A DNA stretch of 11,829 bases from Thermoleophilia bacterium (GCA_025928435.1 JAICJM010000120.1:1-11829); one strand, 5' to 3'. Counted from the stretch's first letter, positions 1 to 6,487 are shown. Notes: generated by a model not told the origin, from the letters alone. Numbers and translations are program-made.

Positions 1-536
1 AGAAGCTGCAGGAGCGGCTGGCCAAGCTGGCCGGCGGCGTCGCGGTGGTCAAGGTCGGTGCTGCCACCGAGACCGAGATGAAGGAGAAGAAGCACCGCGT
101 CGAGGACGCGCTGCAGGCCACCCGGGCCGCCCTCGAGGAGGGCATCGTCCCGGGCGGTGGCGTGGCGCTGCTGCACGCCATCAAGGCCGTCGGCGCCTCG
201 AAGCTCGAGGGCGACGAGCGCACCGGTGCGCGGATCATCGAGCGCGCCCTCGAGGAGCCCGTCCGCCAGCTGGCGCAGAACGCCGGCCTGGAGGGCTCGG
301 TCGTCGTGAACGAGGTGCGGTCGGCCAAGGCCGGCTTCGGCCTCAACGTCGACTCGGGCGAGGTCGTGGACATGGTCAAGGCGGGCATCATCGACCCGGC
401 CATGGTCACGCGCTCCGCGCTGCAGAACGCCGCATCGATCGGCAAGAACATCCTCACCACCGAGGCTGTTGTCGCCGAGGCCCCGGAGAAGGAGAAGGCT
501 CCGATGGGCGGCGGCGGGATGCCCGACATGATGTAA
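1..536 (+). CDS. groEL: Chaperonin GroEL (Hsp60), C-terminal part, truncated by the window start
   Basis: This is the last 177 residues of GroEL, the ATP-driven cytosolic chaperonin that folds proteins inside a double ring capped by GroES. The reading frame is open from position 3 ([19 protein letters not shown]), matching the end of the apical/intermediate region. Next comes the intermediate-to-equatorial return, [15 protein letters not shown], whose Asp corresponds to the ATP-hydrolysis Asp398 of E. coli GroEL. The nucleotide-binding VPGGGVALL and the equatorial [18 protein letters not shown] follow. The protein ends in a Gly/Met-rich tail, GGGGMPDMM, as in most GroELs, where the tail projects into the cavity. 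Whether this is the main or a second actinobacterial paralogue cannot be told without the 5' end and any adjacent groES. The stop is followed directly by a hairpin array. Codon use is typical of the window. Confidence 0.97.
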   Translation, partial: KLQERLAKLAGGVAVVKVGAATETEMKEKKHRVEDALQATRAALEEGIVPGGGVALLHAIKAVGASKLEGDERTGARIIERALEEPVRQLAQNAGLEGSVVVNEVRSAKAGFGLNVDSGEVVDMVKAGIIDPAMVTRSALQNAASIGKNILTTEAVVAEAPEKEKAPMGGGGMPDMM

Positions 537-540
537 CACC

Positions 541-735
541 GTGGGGGAGCAGGCTCCCCCACGCGCCCCCCACAGGGGGCACCCGATCGTCTGGTGAGAG
601 GCCCGGGGCCTGGCCCCGGGCCTCAGCCGTTAAGCGTGGGGGGAGCAGGCTCCCCCCACGAGCCCCCCACAGGGGGCACCCGATCGTCTGGTGAGAGGCC
701 CGGGGCCTGGCCCCGGGCCTCAGGCGCTTAACGGC
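541..735. repeat. Two tandem copies of a three-hairpin repeat, probably acting as a bidirectional terminator
   Basis: This fills the gap between convergent groEL and the cupin gene. Unit 1 (541-635) and unit 2 (636-735) are near-identical for about 85 nt. Each holds three hairpins. Hairpin A: gtgggggagc at 541-550 pairs with 553-562; gtggggggagc at 636-646 pairs with 649-659. Hairpin B: gccccc/gggggc around a CACA loop at 565-580 and 662-677. Hairpin C: 13-bp arms gaggcccggggcc around one base at 598-624 and 695-721. A conserved spacer containing CGATCG lies between B and C. Hairpin A is one G longer on the left and one C longer on the right in unit 2, so pairing is kept. No T-tract follows on either strand. 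Termination is therefore inferred from position and fold. It could equally be a REP-like family spread by duplication. Confidence 0.85.
626..735. repeat. 11-bp perfect inverted repeats flanking the second hairpin unit
   Basis: gccgttaagcg at 626-636 and cgcttaacggc at 725-735 are exact reverse complements and bracket unit 2 of the hairpin repeat. The right copy contains the TAA stop codon of the minus-strand cupin gene (728-730). The 110-bp segment therefore has the outline of a small non-autonomous element. No target-site duplication is obvious, and unit 1 lacks a matching left end. The alternative is that the two tails simply arose by inversion or duplication during repeat growth. Confidence 0.6.
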
Positions 736-1067
736 AGACCGCGATGTAGGTGAGGCCGTCCGGGCCGGCGCGGACGAGGCGCCTCGAGGCTTGGTCCACC
801 GCGATGAACATCCCCGGCCCGACCGCGACCTCCTCGCCGTCCACGAGCACGACGCCGCTTCCGCGCAGCATGGCGTAGACGTCCTCGGCGCCGTCATCCG
901 TGTGGTCGTGCGCGACCGTCTCCGCGCCCGGCGGCAGCTCGACCTGGTAGACGCCGAACCGCTCCACACCGAGCGCGGCGCCCCACCCCCTTGTCGTAGG
1001 CGCTCGCCGCCGGGTGCGGCCCCGGCGCGGCGGCGACCTCCGCGGCGTCCACGACGCGGTGGCCCAT
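728..1067 (-). CDS. Small cupin-domain protein with an apparent single-base frameshift
   Basis: This is a single-domain cupin (RmlC-like beta-barrel, predicted metal-binding), about 112 residues if the frame is repaired. The clear part reads FGVYQVELPPGAE, then the metal motif AHDHTDDGAEDVY (two His and a Glu) and the second strand set GEEVAVGPGMFIAVD. The only sensible start is the ATG at 1067, 4 nt after the M42 stop and 7 nt after a GGAG at 1075-1078. It reads MGHRVVDAAEVAAAPGPHPAASAYDKGVG and then leaves the cupin frame. One extra G (plus-strand C) in the runs at 981-984 or 986-990 would account for this, and removing it joins the N-terminus to AALGVERFGVYQ. No ATG or GTG exists in the cupin frame immediately upstream. 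It may be a sequencing error, a recent pseudogene, or rarely a frameshifting site. Substrate is unknown. It is co-directional and probably co-transcribed with the M42 peptidase, and resembles the cupin at 9634-10026. Confidence 0.75.
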
Positions 1068-1071
1068 CGGG

Positions 1072-2154
1072 CTACTCCGGCAGGCCGTTCGCGCTGATGT
1101 CCGCGATGAAGGCGACGATCAGGTCGGCCGCCTTGTCGACGTCGTCCAGGTGCACGCAGCCCACGGCGGAGTGGATGTAGCGGGACGGGATCGAGATGCA
1201 CCCGGTGAGCACGCCGGTGCCGGAGAGCTGGATGCCGTACGCGTCGGTCGCGCCGCCCAGCAGCACCTCCCGCTGGTAGTCGATCCCGGCGCCCTCGGCC
1301 ACCCGCTCGAGGCGATCGGTCAGCCGCCGCGGCACCGCCGTGCCGTACCCGGCTGCGGGCGCCCAGTCGAAGTACTTGATCGCGGGCCCTGCTCCCAGCT
1401 TGATCGGGAGGCGCGAGAGCTCGACCCCGGGTGTGTCGCCGCACAGCGTCACGTCGATCGCGAGCGCCACGTCCGGCTGCACGCGCAGCGCGGCCGGGCC
1501 GGCGCCGCGGATCCCGAGCTCCTCCTGCACGGCCGCGGTCGCGCACACCGTCGCGGCGATGTCGGACCCCAGGCGCCGCATGACCTCGATCATGACCGCG
1601 CATCCGGAGCGGTCGTCGACCGCCTTGCCGGTGAAGACTCGCGTCCCGTTCAGCACGCCGGCGGGACGGGCGAACGTGACCAGGTCGCCCACCCGGACGC
1701 CCAGCTGCTCGGTCTCGGCCCTGCTCGTCGTGCCGATGTCGATGAACATCTCCTCCATCGGGATCGCCTTCTTCGCCTCCTCGGGCGGGAGGACATGGGC
1801 AGGCTTCGCGCCGGTGACGCCGTCGACGGGGCCCCTGCGCCCGTGGATGCGCAGATCCTGGTCGATGACCATGCGGTCGTCGTGGTAGCCGACGGGGCCG
1901 ATGCGGACGAAGCCCTCGTCCTCGACGTGCTGGACGATGAAGCCGAGCTCGTCCATGTGCGCGCACAGCATCACGGTGGGCGCGCCGTCGTTGCCGGTGC
2001 GCGTGAAGAAGTGGTTCCCGAGGGGGTCGGAGGCGTGGGTGTCGTGGTGGCCGGCGAGCTCGTCGGCGATCACGTCGGCGACCGCCGACTCGTCGCCGGA
2101 GACGCCGGTGGCCGCGTCGAGGCGGCCGAGCAGGGAGAGCAGTCTGTCAGGCAT
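1072..2154 (-). CDS. M42 family di-zinc aminopeptidase (glutamyl aminopeptidase / FrvX / YsdC type)
   Basis: A 360-residue cytosolic metallo-aminopeptidase of the M42 (TET) family, which forms large tetrahedral particles that trim short peptides. The family's full metal set is visible: HMDELG (His66, Asp68), the bridging Asp180 in AVDDRSG, catalytic Glu211 and ligand Glu212 in VQEELG, Asp234 in AIDVT, and His328 in RYIHS. The N-terminal LLSLLGRLDAATGVSGDE is the usual M42 opening, and GDLVTF and GGATDAYG are conserved. Length is normal. I chose the ATG at 2154 because a TAGGGT box lies 7 nt upstream, giving a leaderless mRNA. An in-frame start 8 codons earlier would lie upstream of that box. 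The cupin gene follows after 4 nt. Exact substrate preference cannot be read from sequence. Confidence 0.95.
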   Translation of the reverse strand: MPDRLLSLLGRLDAATGVSGDESAVADVIADELAGHHDTHASDPLGNHFFTRTGNDGAPTVMLCAHMDELGFIVQHVEDEGFVRIGPVGYHDDRMVIDQDLRIHGRRGPVDGVTGAKPAHVLPPEEAKKAIPMEEMFIDIGTTSRAETEQLGVRVGDLVTFARPAGVLNGTRVFTGKAVDDRSGCAVMIEVMRRLGSDIAATVCATAAVQEELGIRGAGPAALRVQPDVALAIDVTLCGDTPGVELSRLPIKLGAGPAIKYFDWAPAAGYGTAVPRRLTDRLERVAEGAGIDYQREVLLGGATDAYGIQLSGTGVLTGCISIPSRYIHSAVGCVHLDDVDKAADLIVAFIADISANGLPE

Positions 2155-2161
2155 GCCGCCA

Positions 2162-2167
2162 ACCCTA
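2162..2167 (-). promoter_or_regulatory. -10 box (TAGGGT) of the M42 peptidase operon, leaderless
   Basis: On the minus strand TAGGGT is followed by 7 nt and then the ATG at 2154. That spacing places the transcription start at or next to the start codon. No convincing -35 is visible. Its expected -35 zone overlaps the -10 of the divergent glycosylase gene. Confidence 0.6.
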
Positions 2168-2181
2168 CCGGGGAGCATCAG

Positions 2182-2187
2182 TACGCT
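2182..2187 (+). promoter_or_regulatory. -10 box (TACGCT) of the DNA glycosylase gene, leaderless
   Basis: TACGCT is followed by 7 nt and then the GTG at 2195, the same geometry as the opposing promoter. Only 14 nt separate the two -10 boxes, so RNA polymerase could probably occupy only one direction at a time. Confidence 0.6.
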
Positions 2188-2194
2188 GCCGGGC

Positions 2195-3004
2195 GTGCCG
2201 ATCGCGCTCCCCGAGCCGTACGACTTCCACCGCTCGACCTTCCGGTTCCGGACGTTCGGGCAGGACGCTGCAAGCGTCTGGCACGACGACGGCTACTACC
2301 GGGCACTGCGCTCGGGCGTCGTCGTCCGGGTCTCGGCCGAGGGGGTCGCGAGCGACCGCCCGACGGACGAGCGCGACGAGGCGGAGGTGATGCACATCCT
2401 CGGCGCGAGCTTCGACCTCGAGGGGTTCGCGCACGCCCACCCGGACATCGCCGCGCGCGCCCCGGGGTTCCGCCCCCCGCTCACCTACGACCCGTTCGAG
2501 TCGCTGGTGACTTCGGTGACCGCCCAGCAGGTGTCGCTGCACTCGGCCTGCGCGATGCGCAGCCGGCTCGTGCGCCGCAACGGCCGCCGGCACGAGCTGG
2601 GAGGCGTCGAGGTGTGGCGCTTCCCCGGCCAGGAAGACGTCGCCGGCGCCGACCTCGAGGGGCTCGGCCTCTCGCGGGCCAAGATGCGGTCGATCGCGGC
2701 CCTGGCGGAGGCCGACCTCGACCTGACCGGGCTCGACGACGCCCAGGTGCGCGGGCACCTGACCGCGCTGCCCGGGATCGGCGGCTGGACGGTCGACTGG
2801 TTCCTGGCCCGCTGCCTCGGCCGGCCGGACGCCTTCGCGCCCGGCGACCTGGGCGTGCGCAAGGCGGTCGCGCGCTGGTTCTCGGAAGACGACATCTGGC
2901 CCGAGCCACGCGTGCGCGAGGCCATCGCCCCGTTCGGCGAGCACGCCAACCTGGCGGTGCACTACCTGCTCGCGCCCGCCGCCGCAGCGGCGGTCAAGGC
3001 GTGA
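2195..3004 (+). CDS. AlkA-like DNA-3-methyladenine glycosylase (HhH-GPD superfamily)
   Basis: A base-excision repair glycosylase of 269 residues that would remove alkylated purines from DNA. The N-terminal ~85 residues (PYDFHRSTFRFRTFG...) resemble the AlkA N-terminal domain. Residues 105-125 contain TSVTAQQVSLHSA, corresponding to the AlkA 'GQQVS' helix. The helix-hairpin-helix is LTALPGIGGW (189-198). The Gly/Pro-rich loop leads to the catalytic Asp, probably Asp218 in APGDLGVRKA. No methyl-acceptor Cys domain (Ada) is fused. GTG 2195 is preferred because it follows a TACGCT box by 7 nt and the protein then opens with PIALPEPYDF. It diverges from the M42 gene. Its 3' end overlaps the opposing mannosyltransferase gene by 11 bp. 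An orphan AlkA/MPG-like specificity is likely, but lesion preference is unknown. Confidence 0.92.
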   Translation: MPIALPEPYDFHRSTFRFRTFGQDAASVWHDDGYYRALRSGVVVRVSAEGVASDRPTDERDEAEVMHILGASFDLEGFAHAHPDIAARAPGFRPPLTYDPFESLVTSVTAQQVSLHSACAMRSRLVRRNGRRHELGGVEVWRFPGQEDVAGADLEGLGLSRAKMRSIAALAEADLDLTGLDDAQVRGHLTALPGIGGWTVDWFLARCLGRPDAFAPGDLGVRKAVARWFSEDDIWPEPRVREAIAPFGEHANLAVHYLLAPAAAAAVKA

Positions 3005-4151
3005 ACGTGCGCGCCGTGTAGGTGATCATCACGAGCGCCCCCAGGAGCAGCGGGAAGCTCGTCTTCACGAACGTGTCGACGCGCTCGTCCTCGCCCCAGC
3101 TCGCGAGCGCCCAGAAGAGCGGGAAGGCCACCATGCCGAACCGCCCCATCGACACGAGCAGCCCGCCGCTCGTCGGCAGGAGCACGGCGAGCGCGGCGAA
3201 GATCAGGTACTCGCCGGGCATCCGCATCCGCCAGGCCTTGTAGAAGAGCCCGCACCAGAGCAGCGTGAACCCGATGTGGATCAGGAAGCGCAGGTGCCCG
3301 CCCTCGATCACGTCGTGCCAGAGCGTGTGCACGACCACCCAGGGCAGGATCGAGACGCCGCGGCCCCAGCCCCGCTCCTGGGCGTCCGGGTTCGCCATGA
3401 AGGTGCCCGTGCGCCAGCCCAGGTAGAGGAAGAACGCGATCTCGGCGGCAGGCAGCAGCAGGAGCGGGAGATACGCCCGCCAGCGCAGGCGCTCCGTCCG
3501 GTACCGCCGCCAGGCCAGCGCGGGGAGCAGCGCGATCCCGACCGGCCGGGCGAGCACCGCGAGCGCGCCGACGGCCGACGCCGACCACCAACGGCCGTGC
3601 CAGCTGAGGGCGAACGCGCCCAGCGCCAGCAGCAGGAACATGCTCTCCGCGTAGGGGAGGGCGAACACGAACGTGAGCGGGAAGATCGCCAGGTAGAGCA
3701 CGGTGCGCCGGGCCATTCGCTCGTCGTAGCGGCCCCGGGTGACCGCGTAGAGCAGGCACAGCGCGCCGGCGAACAGCGCTGAGGAGAGCAGGCTGCCCCA
3801 GAGCGACATCGGCCCGGGCAGCACGCTGACGACCCGCCACGCGAGCGGGTACAGCGGGAAGAACGCGGCCGCGTTCCCGTGGCCGATGGCGGGGTCGTAG
3901 CCGTGCTGGGCGATCCAGCCGTACCAGACCGCGTCCCACTGTCCGAGCGGGGCGAAGAGCCCGTGGTAGGAGAGGCCCGACTCGCGCGGCACCCTTGACG
4001 TCCAGCCCGCCGCCGCCAGAAGGGCGTACACCGCGACGCGGCTGACCGCGAACACCGTCAGCGGGTAGCGCATCGATGCGAGCAGCGCCCGCAGCCCGGC
4101 CTTCGGCGCCGGCTCGGGCGCGGCGGGGACCGCGACGAGCGTGTCGCTCAC
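2994..4151 (-). CDS. PIG-V-like membrane mannosyltransferase (GT-C fold)
   Basis: A polytopic membrane protein of 385 residues resembling bacterial homologues of the GPI mannosyltransferase PIG-V, which transfer a sugar from a polyprenyl-phosphate donor on the outer face of the membrane. Visible hallmarks are the first external loop GQWDAVWYGWIAQHGYD (residues 70-86, candidate catalytic Asp73), AAFFPLYPL (95-103), the helix LPYAESMFLLLALG, ARPVGIALLPAL, and a C-terminal MGRFGMVAFPLFWAL. About nine to ten hydrophobic segments are present after a cytosolic Pro/Ala-rich start. GTG 4151 gives MSDTLV and overlaps the PAP2 stop as GTGA, a typical coupling overlap. ATG 4160 is the alternative. It lies downstream of the PAP2-like gene in the same transcript, suggesting successive steps in a glycolipid pathway. 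Acceptor unknown. Confidence 0.88.
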   Translation of the reverse strand: MSDTLVAVPAAPEPAPKAGLRALLASMRYPLTVFAVSRVAVYALLAAAGWTSRVPRESGLSYHGLFAPLGQWDAVWYGWIAQHGYDPAIGHGNAAAFFPLYPLAWRVVSVLPGPMSLWGSLLSSALFAGALCLLYAVTRGRYDERMARRTVLYLAIFPLTFVFALPYAESMFLLLALGAFALSWHGRWWSASAVGALAVLARPVGIALLPALAWRRYRTERLRWRAYLPLLLLPAAEIAFFLYLGWRTGTFMANPDAQERGWGRGVSILPWVVVHTLWHDVIEGGHLRFLIHIGFTLLWCGLFYKAWRMRMPGEYLIFAALAVLLPTSGGLLVSMGRFGMVAFPLFWALASWGEDERVDTFVKTSFPLLLGALVMITYTARTFTP

Positions 4152-5104
4152 TCCGGCCATCCCAGTCGCCGCCACAGCCGCCGCATCCCGAACACGGCCA
4201 CGGTCGCATAGACCGCGCCGATCAGCAGGTCGACGACGTAGTGGTTGGCGGTGTAGACGACCGCGATCGACTGGATGATCGGGTAGAGCAGGGCGACGCC
4301 GAACACCGGCCAGCGCCAGCGGGTGTTCCAGGCCAGGAGCACGACCGTGAGGAAGATGAGCATCGCATAGCCCTCGTGCAGCGACGGGACGGCGGCGTAC
4401 GGGTTGTCCGACACGAGGTGGTAGAGCGGCCCGGAGTCGGTGGGCAGCGGCGAGGTCGCCGCCTGCGTCCCGGCGGGGTTCGCGAGCGGCGGGAGCAGGC
4501 CTTTGAACGACGCGGCCCACGGGGGCGCCGCCGGGTAGGCCCAGAACGTGAACGCGCCGGCGTAGGAGAGCACGAGCAGGGTCGCCGCGAACCGGTAGTA
4601 GAGCGCCCGCCGCTTCAGCCACAGGCAGAACGCGAGCGTCGGCGGCACGATGAAGTGCACCCGGGTCATGAACGACAGGAACTGGTCGTACCAGTGCAGG
4701 CTCCCCGTCCACAGCCAGTCCTGCAGGCTCACGGTCGGGACATGCCCGAAGAAGAGGAACTTCTCGGCGTCGAGCTGGGGTCGGTAGTACGGACTGGGGT
4801 GCAGGCTGTGCGCGATTCCGCGAGACTCCTCGTACAGCACGATCAGCGCCACAAAGGGGACGAAATCGAGCAGGAACCGGCGGCCTCGCCCGAGCACGAG
4901 CGCGGGGGCCAGGAGCACCAGGACGTAGCGGTCCGGCGTGAGCGAGACGCCGAACGTGAGCACCTGGGCGAGCAGCGCGACGGCGAACGCGACCGCCGCG
5001 AGGATCGCCGTGGGCCGGTCGACCTCGCGCCGGGGAGGGCCCCAGCGCTCGTCGTCGCCGCCGCCATGCTGCTCGCGATCCTCGCCCGCCTGCCCTTCCT
5101 GCAC
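4148..5104 (-). CDS. PAP2 superfamily membrane protein, inositolphosphotransferase / IPC-synthase-like
   Basis: A membrane enzyme of the PAP2 superfamily, of the type annotated as inositol phosphorylceramide synthase (Aur1)-like, which moves or hydrolyses a phospho-head group at the outer membrane face. With the start used here, key motifs are YPAAPPW (190-196), AVPSLHEGYAML (238-249, active His243) and YTANHYVVDLLIG (284-296, His288 and Asp292), so the catalytic His pair and Asp are present. About six or seven hydrophobic helices are visible, the first around residues 33-55. Start choice is awkward. GTG 5104 is the only ATG/GTG that keeps helix 1, but it overlaps the divergent glycosyltransferase. 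GTG 4963 avoids the overlap but removes most of helix 1. No TANNNT box or good ribosome site precedes either. The mannosyltransferase gene follows with a 4-nt overlap. Confidence 0.85.
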   Translation of the reverse strand: MQEGQAGEDREQHGGGDDERWGPPRREVDRPTAILAAVAFAVALLAQVLTFGVSLTPDRYVLVLLAPALVLGRGRRFLLDFVPFVALIVLYEESRGIAHSLHPSPYYRPQLDAEKFLFFGHVPTVSLQDWLWTGSLHWYDQFLSFMTRVHFIVPPTLAFCLWLKRRALYYRFAATLLVLSYAGAFTFWAYPAAPPWAASFKGLLPPLANPAGTQAATSPLPTDSGPLYHLVSDNPYAAVPSLHEGYAMLIFLTVVLLAWNTRWRWPVFGVALLYPIIQSIAVVYTANHYVVDLLIGAVYATVAVFGMRRLWRRLGWPE

Positions 5105-6478
5105 ACGCCGCTGACCGCGGACGAGGGCGGGTATGCCGAGGTGGCGCGCCTCTGGAGTCACGGCGCCGTTCTGTACCAGGGTGCCTGGGTCGATCGCCCG
5201 CAGGGACTGCTGATCATCTTTCGGGCGATGCTCCATGTGGATGGCGGCTCCGCGGAGGCGTTACGAGCGCTTGCGGCGGTCGCTGGGGCGCTGGTGGTGG
5301 CCGTGACCATGGTCGTCACCGCCAGGCTGGCGGGGAGGATACCCGCAACCATTGCGGGCCTGGCGATGGCAACCGTCGGCGCGTCGCCGTTCATTGAATC
5401 GTTCACATTGTCCGGCGAGCTGCTCGCGTCGTTCTTCGCCGTCGCGTCGCTGCTGGCGTTCGTCGTGTACCTCGAGCGGCGGGCGCCGGGGTGGCTGGTC
5501 GCCGCCGGCATCCTCACCGGCTGCGCCGTGCTCGTGAAGCAGTCCGCGTTCGACGCCGGCGCGGCCGCGGCGGCCTACCTGCTCGTGACGCGGCGGCGGG
5601 CCGGGATCGCGCCGGTGGCCGCGCTCGTCGCGGCGGCTTTCGTCCCGGTGATCGTCGCCGCCGCGACGGCCCCGAGCTTCCACGACTGGTGGTACGCGAT
5701 GGTGACCTACCGCGACCAGGCCGACTCGATCGTCACCGGCTCCGTGCAGGCCCGGCTCCACCAGGCGTCGGACTCGGCGGGGCCGGCCGCCCGCGGCCTG
5801 GGCGCCCTGGCGCTGATCGCGATCGCGGGCTGGCGCCGGTGGCCGCTGCTCGGGGTGCTCTGGCTCGCGTTCGCCGCGGCCGCCGTGGTCGGCGGCGGCA
5901 ACTTCCACAACCACTACTACCAGCAGATGGTGCCGCCGCTCGCGCTCCTGGCGGGGGTCGGCGGGGCGGAGCTGCTGCGGGCCCGCGCCAATTGGCGCTC
6001 GGCGCGACCGCCAATTGGGAGGCTCGCGTACGTCGCGGTGGTCGCAGTCGCGCTGGTGGCCACGGTGGCTGTCACGGTCCCGCTCTGGTTCGACTCGGGC
6101 GACGCCCAGGCGCGGAACGTCTTTCCGGGCGACCCGCACCTGCGCACCGACGCGGCCGTGGTGCGGTACGTCCGCTCGCACACCCGGCCGGGCCAGCGCA
6201 TCTTCGCGATGTGGGCGGCGGCCGACATCTACTACCTCGCCGACCGCGACCCGTCGCTTCGCTACATGTGGTTCCGCAACATCCAGGCGATCCCGGGCGC
6301 GCTCGGCCAGGCCCGGCGGATGCTTGCGGGCCCGCATCCGCCCGCCCTCGTCGTCGAGATCAACTCGCCCGCGTCGATGGATCCGACCGGCCGCACGCAG
6401 GACATCCTGGACTCGCGCTACCGGCTCGCGGCCACGGTCGAGGGCGTGCCGATCTACGCGCCCCACCCGCCGGGGTAG
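5066..6478 (+). CDS. GT39/GT83-type integral membrane glycosyltransferase (PMT_2/ArnT-like)
   Basis: A 470-residue GT-C membrane glycosyltransferase that would use a polyprenyl-phosphate sugar outside the membrane. The family's first external loop is seen as RLPFLHTPLTADEGGYAE (Asp19, Glu20), followed by WVDRPQGLL (41-49). A later loop reads FHNHYYQQMVPPLALLAG (starting at 280), typical of this family. About nine hydrophobic segments precede a soluble C-terminal domain (about 350-470). ATG 5066 is the first usable start that keeps the RLPFL...DEGGY motif. No Shine-Dalgarno or -10 box is visible before it. Residues 31-114 use many A/T-ending codons, unlike the rest. An inverted repeat interrupts the cytosolic loop near residues 308-318. 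It is divergent from the PAP2/PIG-V pair, so a joint envelope-glycan role is inferred. Sugar and acceptor are unknown. Confidence 0.87.
   Translation: MLLAILARLPFLHTPLTADEGGYAEVARLWSHGAVLYQGAWVDRPQGLLIIFRAMLHVDGGSAEALRALAAVAGALVVAVTMVVTARLAGRIPATIAGLAMATVGASPFIESFTLSGELLASFFAVASLLAFVVYLERRAPGWLVAAGILTGCAVLVKQSAFDAGAAAAAYLLVTRRRAGIAPVAALVAAAFVPVIVAAATAPSFHDWWYAMVTYRDQADSIVTGSVQARLHQASDSAGPAARGLGALALIAIAGWRRWPLLGVLWLAFAAAAVVGGGNFHNHYYQQMVPPLALLAGVGGAELLRARANWRSARPPIGRLAYVAVVAVALVATVAVTVPLWFDSGDAQARNVFPGDPHLRTDAAVVRYVRSHTRPGQRIFAMWAAADIYYLADRDPSLRYMWFRNIQAIPGALGQARRMLAGPHPPALVVEINSPASMDPTGRTQDILDSRYRLAATVEGVPIYAPHPPG
5988..6018. repeat. Inverted repeat (CCAATTGGCG / CGCCAATTGG) inside the glycosyltransferase gene
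   Basis: Ten-base arms at 5988-5997 and 6009-6018 are exact reverse complements around an 11-nt loop. The left arm is also the centre of a perfect 14-bp palindrome, GCGCCAATTGGCGC (5985-5998). It encodes a short Arg-rich loop (NWRSARPPIGR) between two membrane helices, where an in-frame insertion of a REP-like sequence would be tolerated. AATT cores are rare in this very G+C-rich DNA. Confidence 0.6.
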
Positions 6479-6481
6479 GGT
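6476..6481 (+). promoter_or_regulatory. -10 box (TAGGGT) of the DUF885-like peptidase gene, containing the upstream stop codon
   Basis: TAGGGT is followed by 6 nt and then the ATG at 6488, a leaderless arrangement. The first three bases are also the TAG stop of the glycosyltransferase gene. The downstream gene can therefore have its own promoter although only 9 nt separate the two coding regions. No clear -35 is seen. Confidence 0.55.
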
Positions 6482-6487
6482 GGCGCG

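Noticed and set aside
543..620. G-quadruplex in the groEL downstream region
   Set aside because: The G-runs are far apart and each is already matched to a nearby C-run, so hairpins explain them better.
541..735. CRISPR array or riboswitch
   Set aside because: There are only two tandem copies without unique spacers and no cas genes. The region lies downstream of two convergent genes, not upstream of one, so riboswitch control of a following gene is not possible here.
1150..3021. Long plus-strand open frame antisense to the M42 gene
   Set aside because: No recognisable domain and low-complexity composition. The M42 metal ligands and the glycosylase motifs are intact in the other frames.
4076..5065. 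Upstream extension of the glycosyltransferase frame
   Set aside because: This part reads as Arg/Glu/Gln-rich junk antisense to the PAP2-like gene. The family N-terminus begins near 5066.
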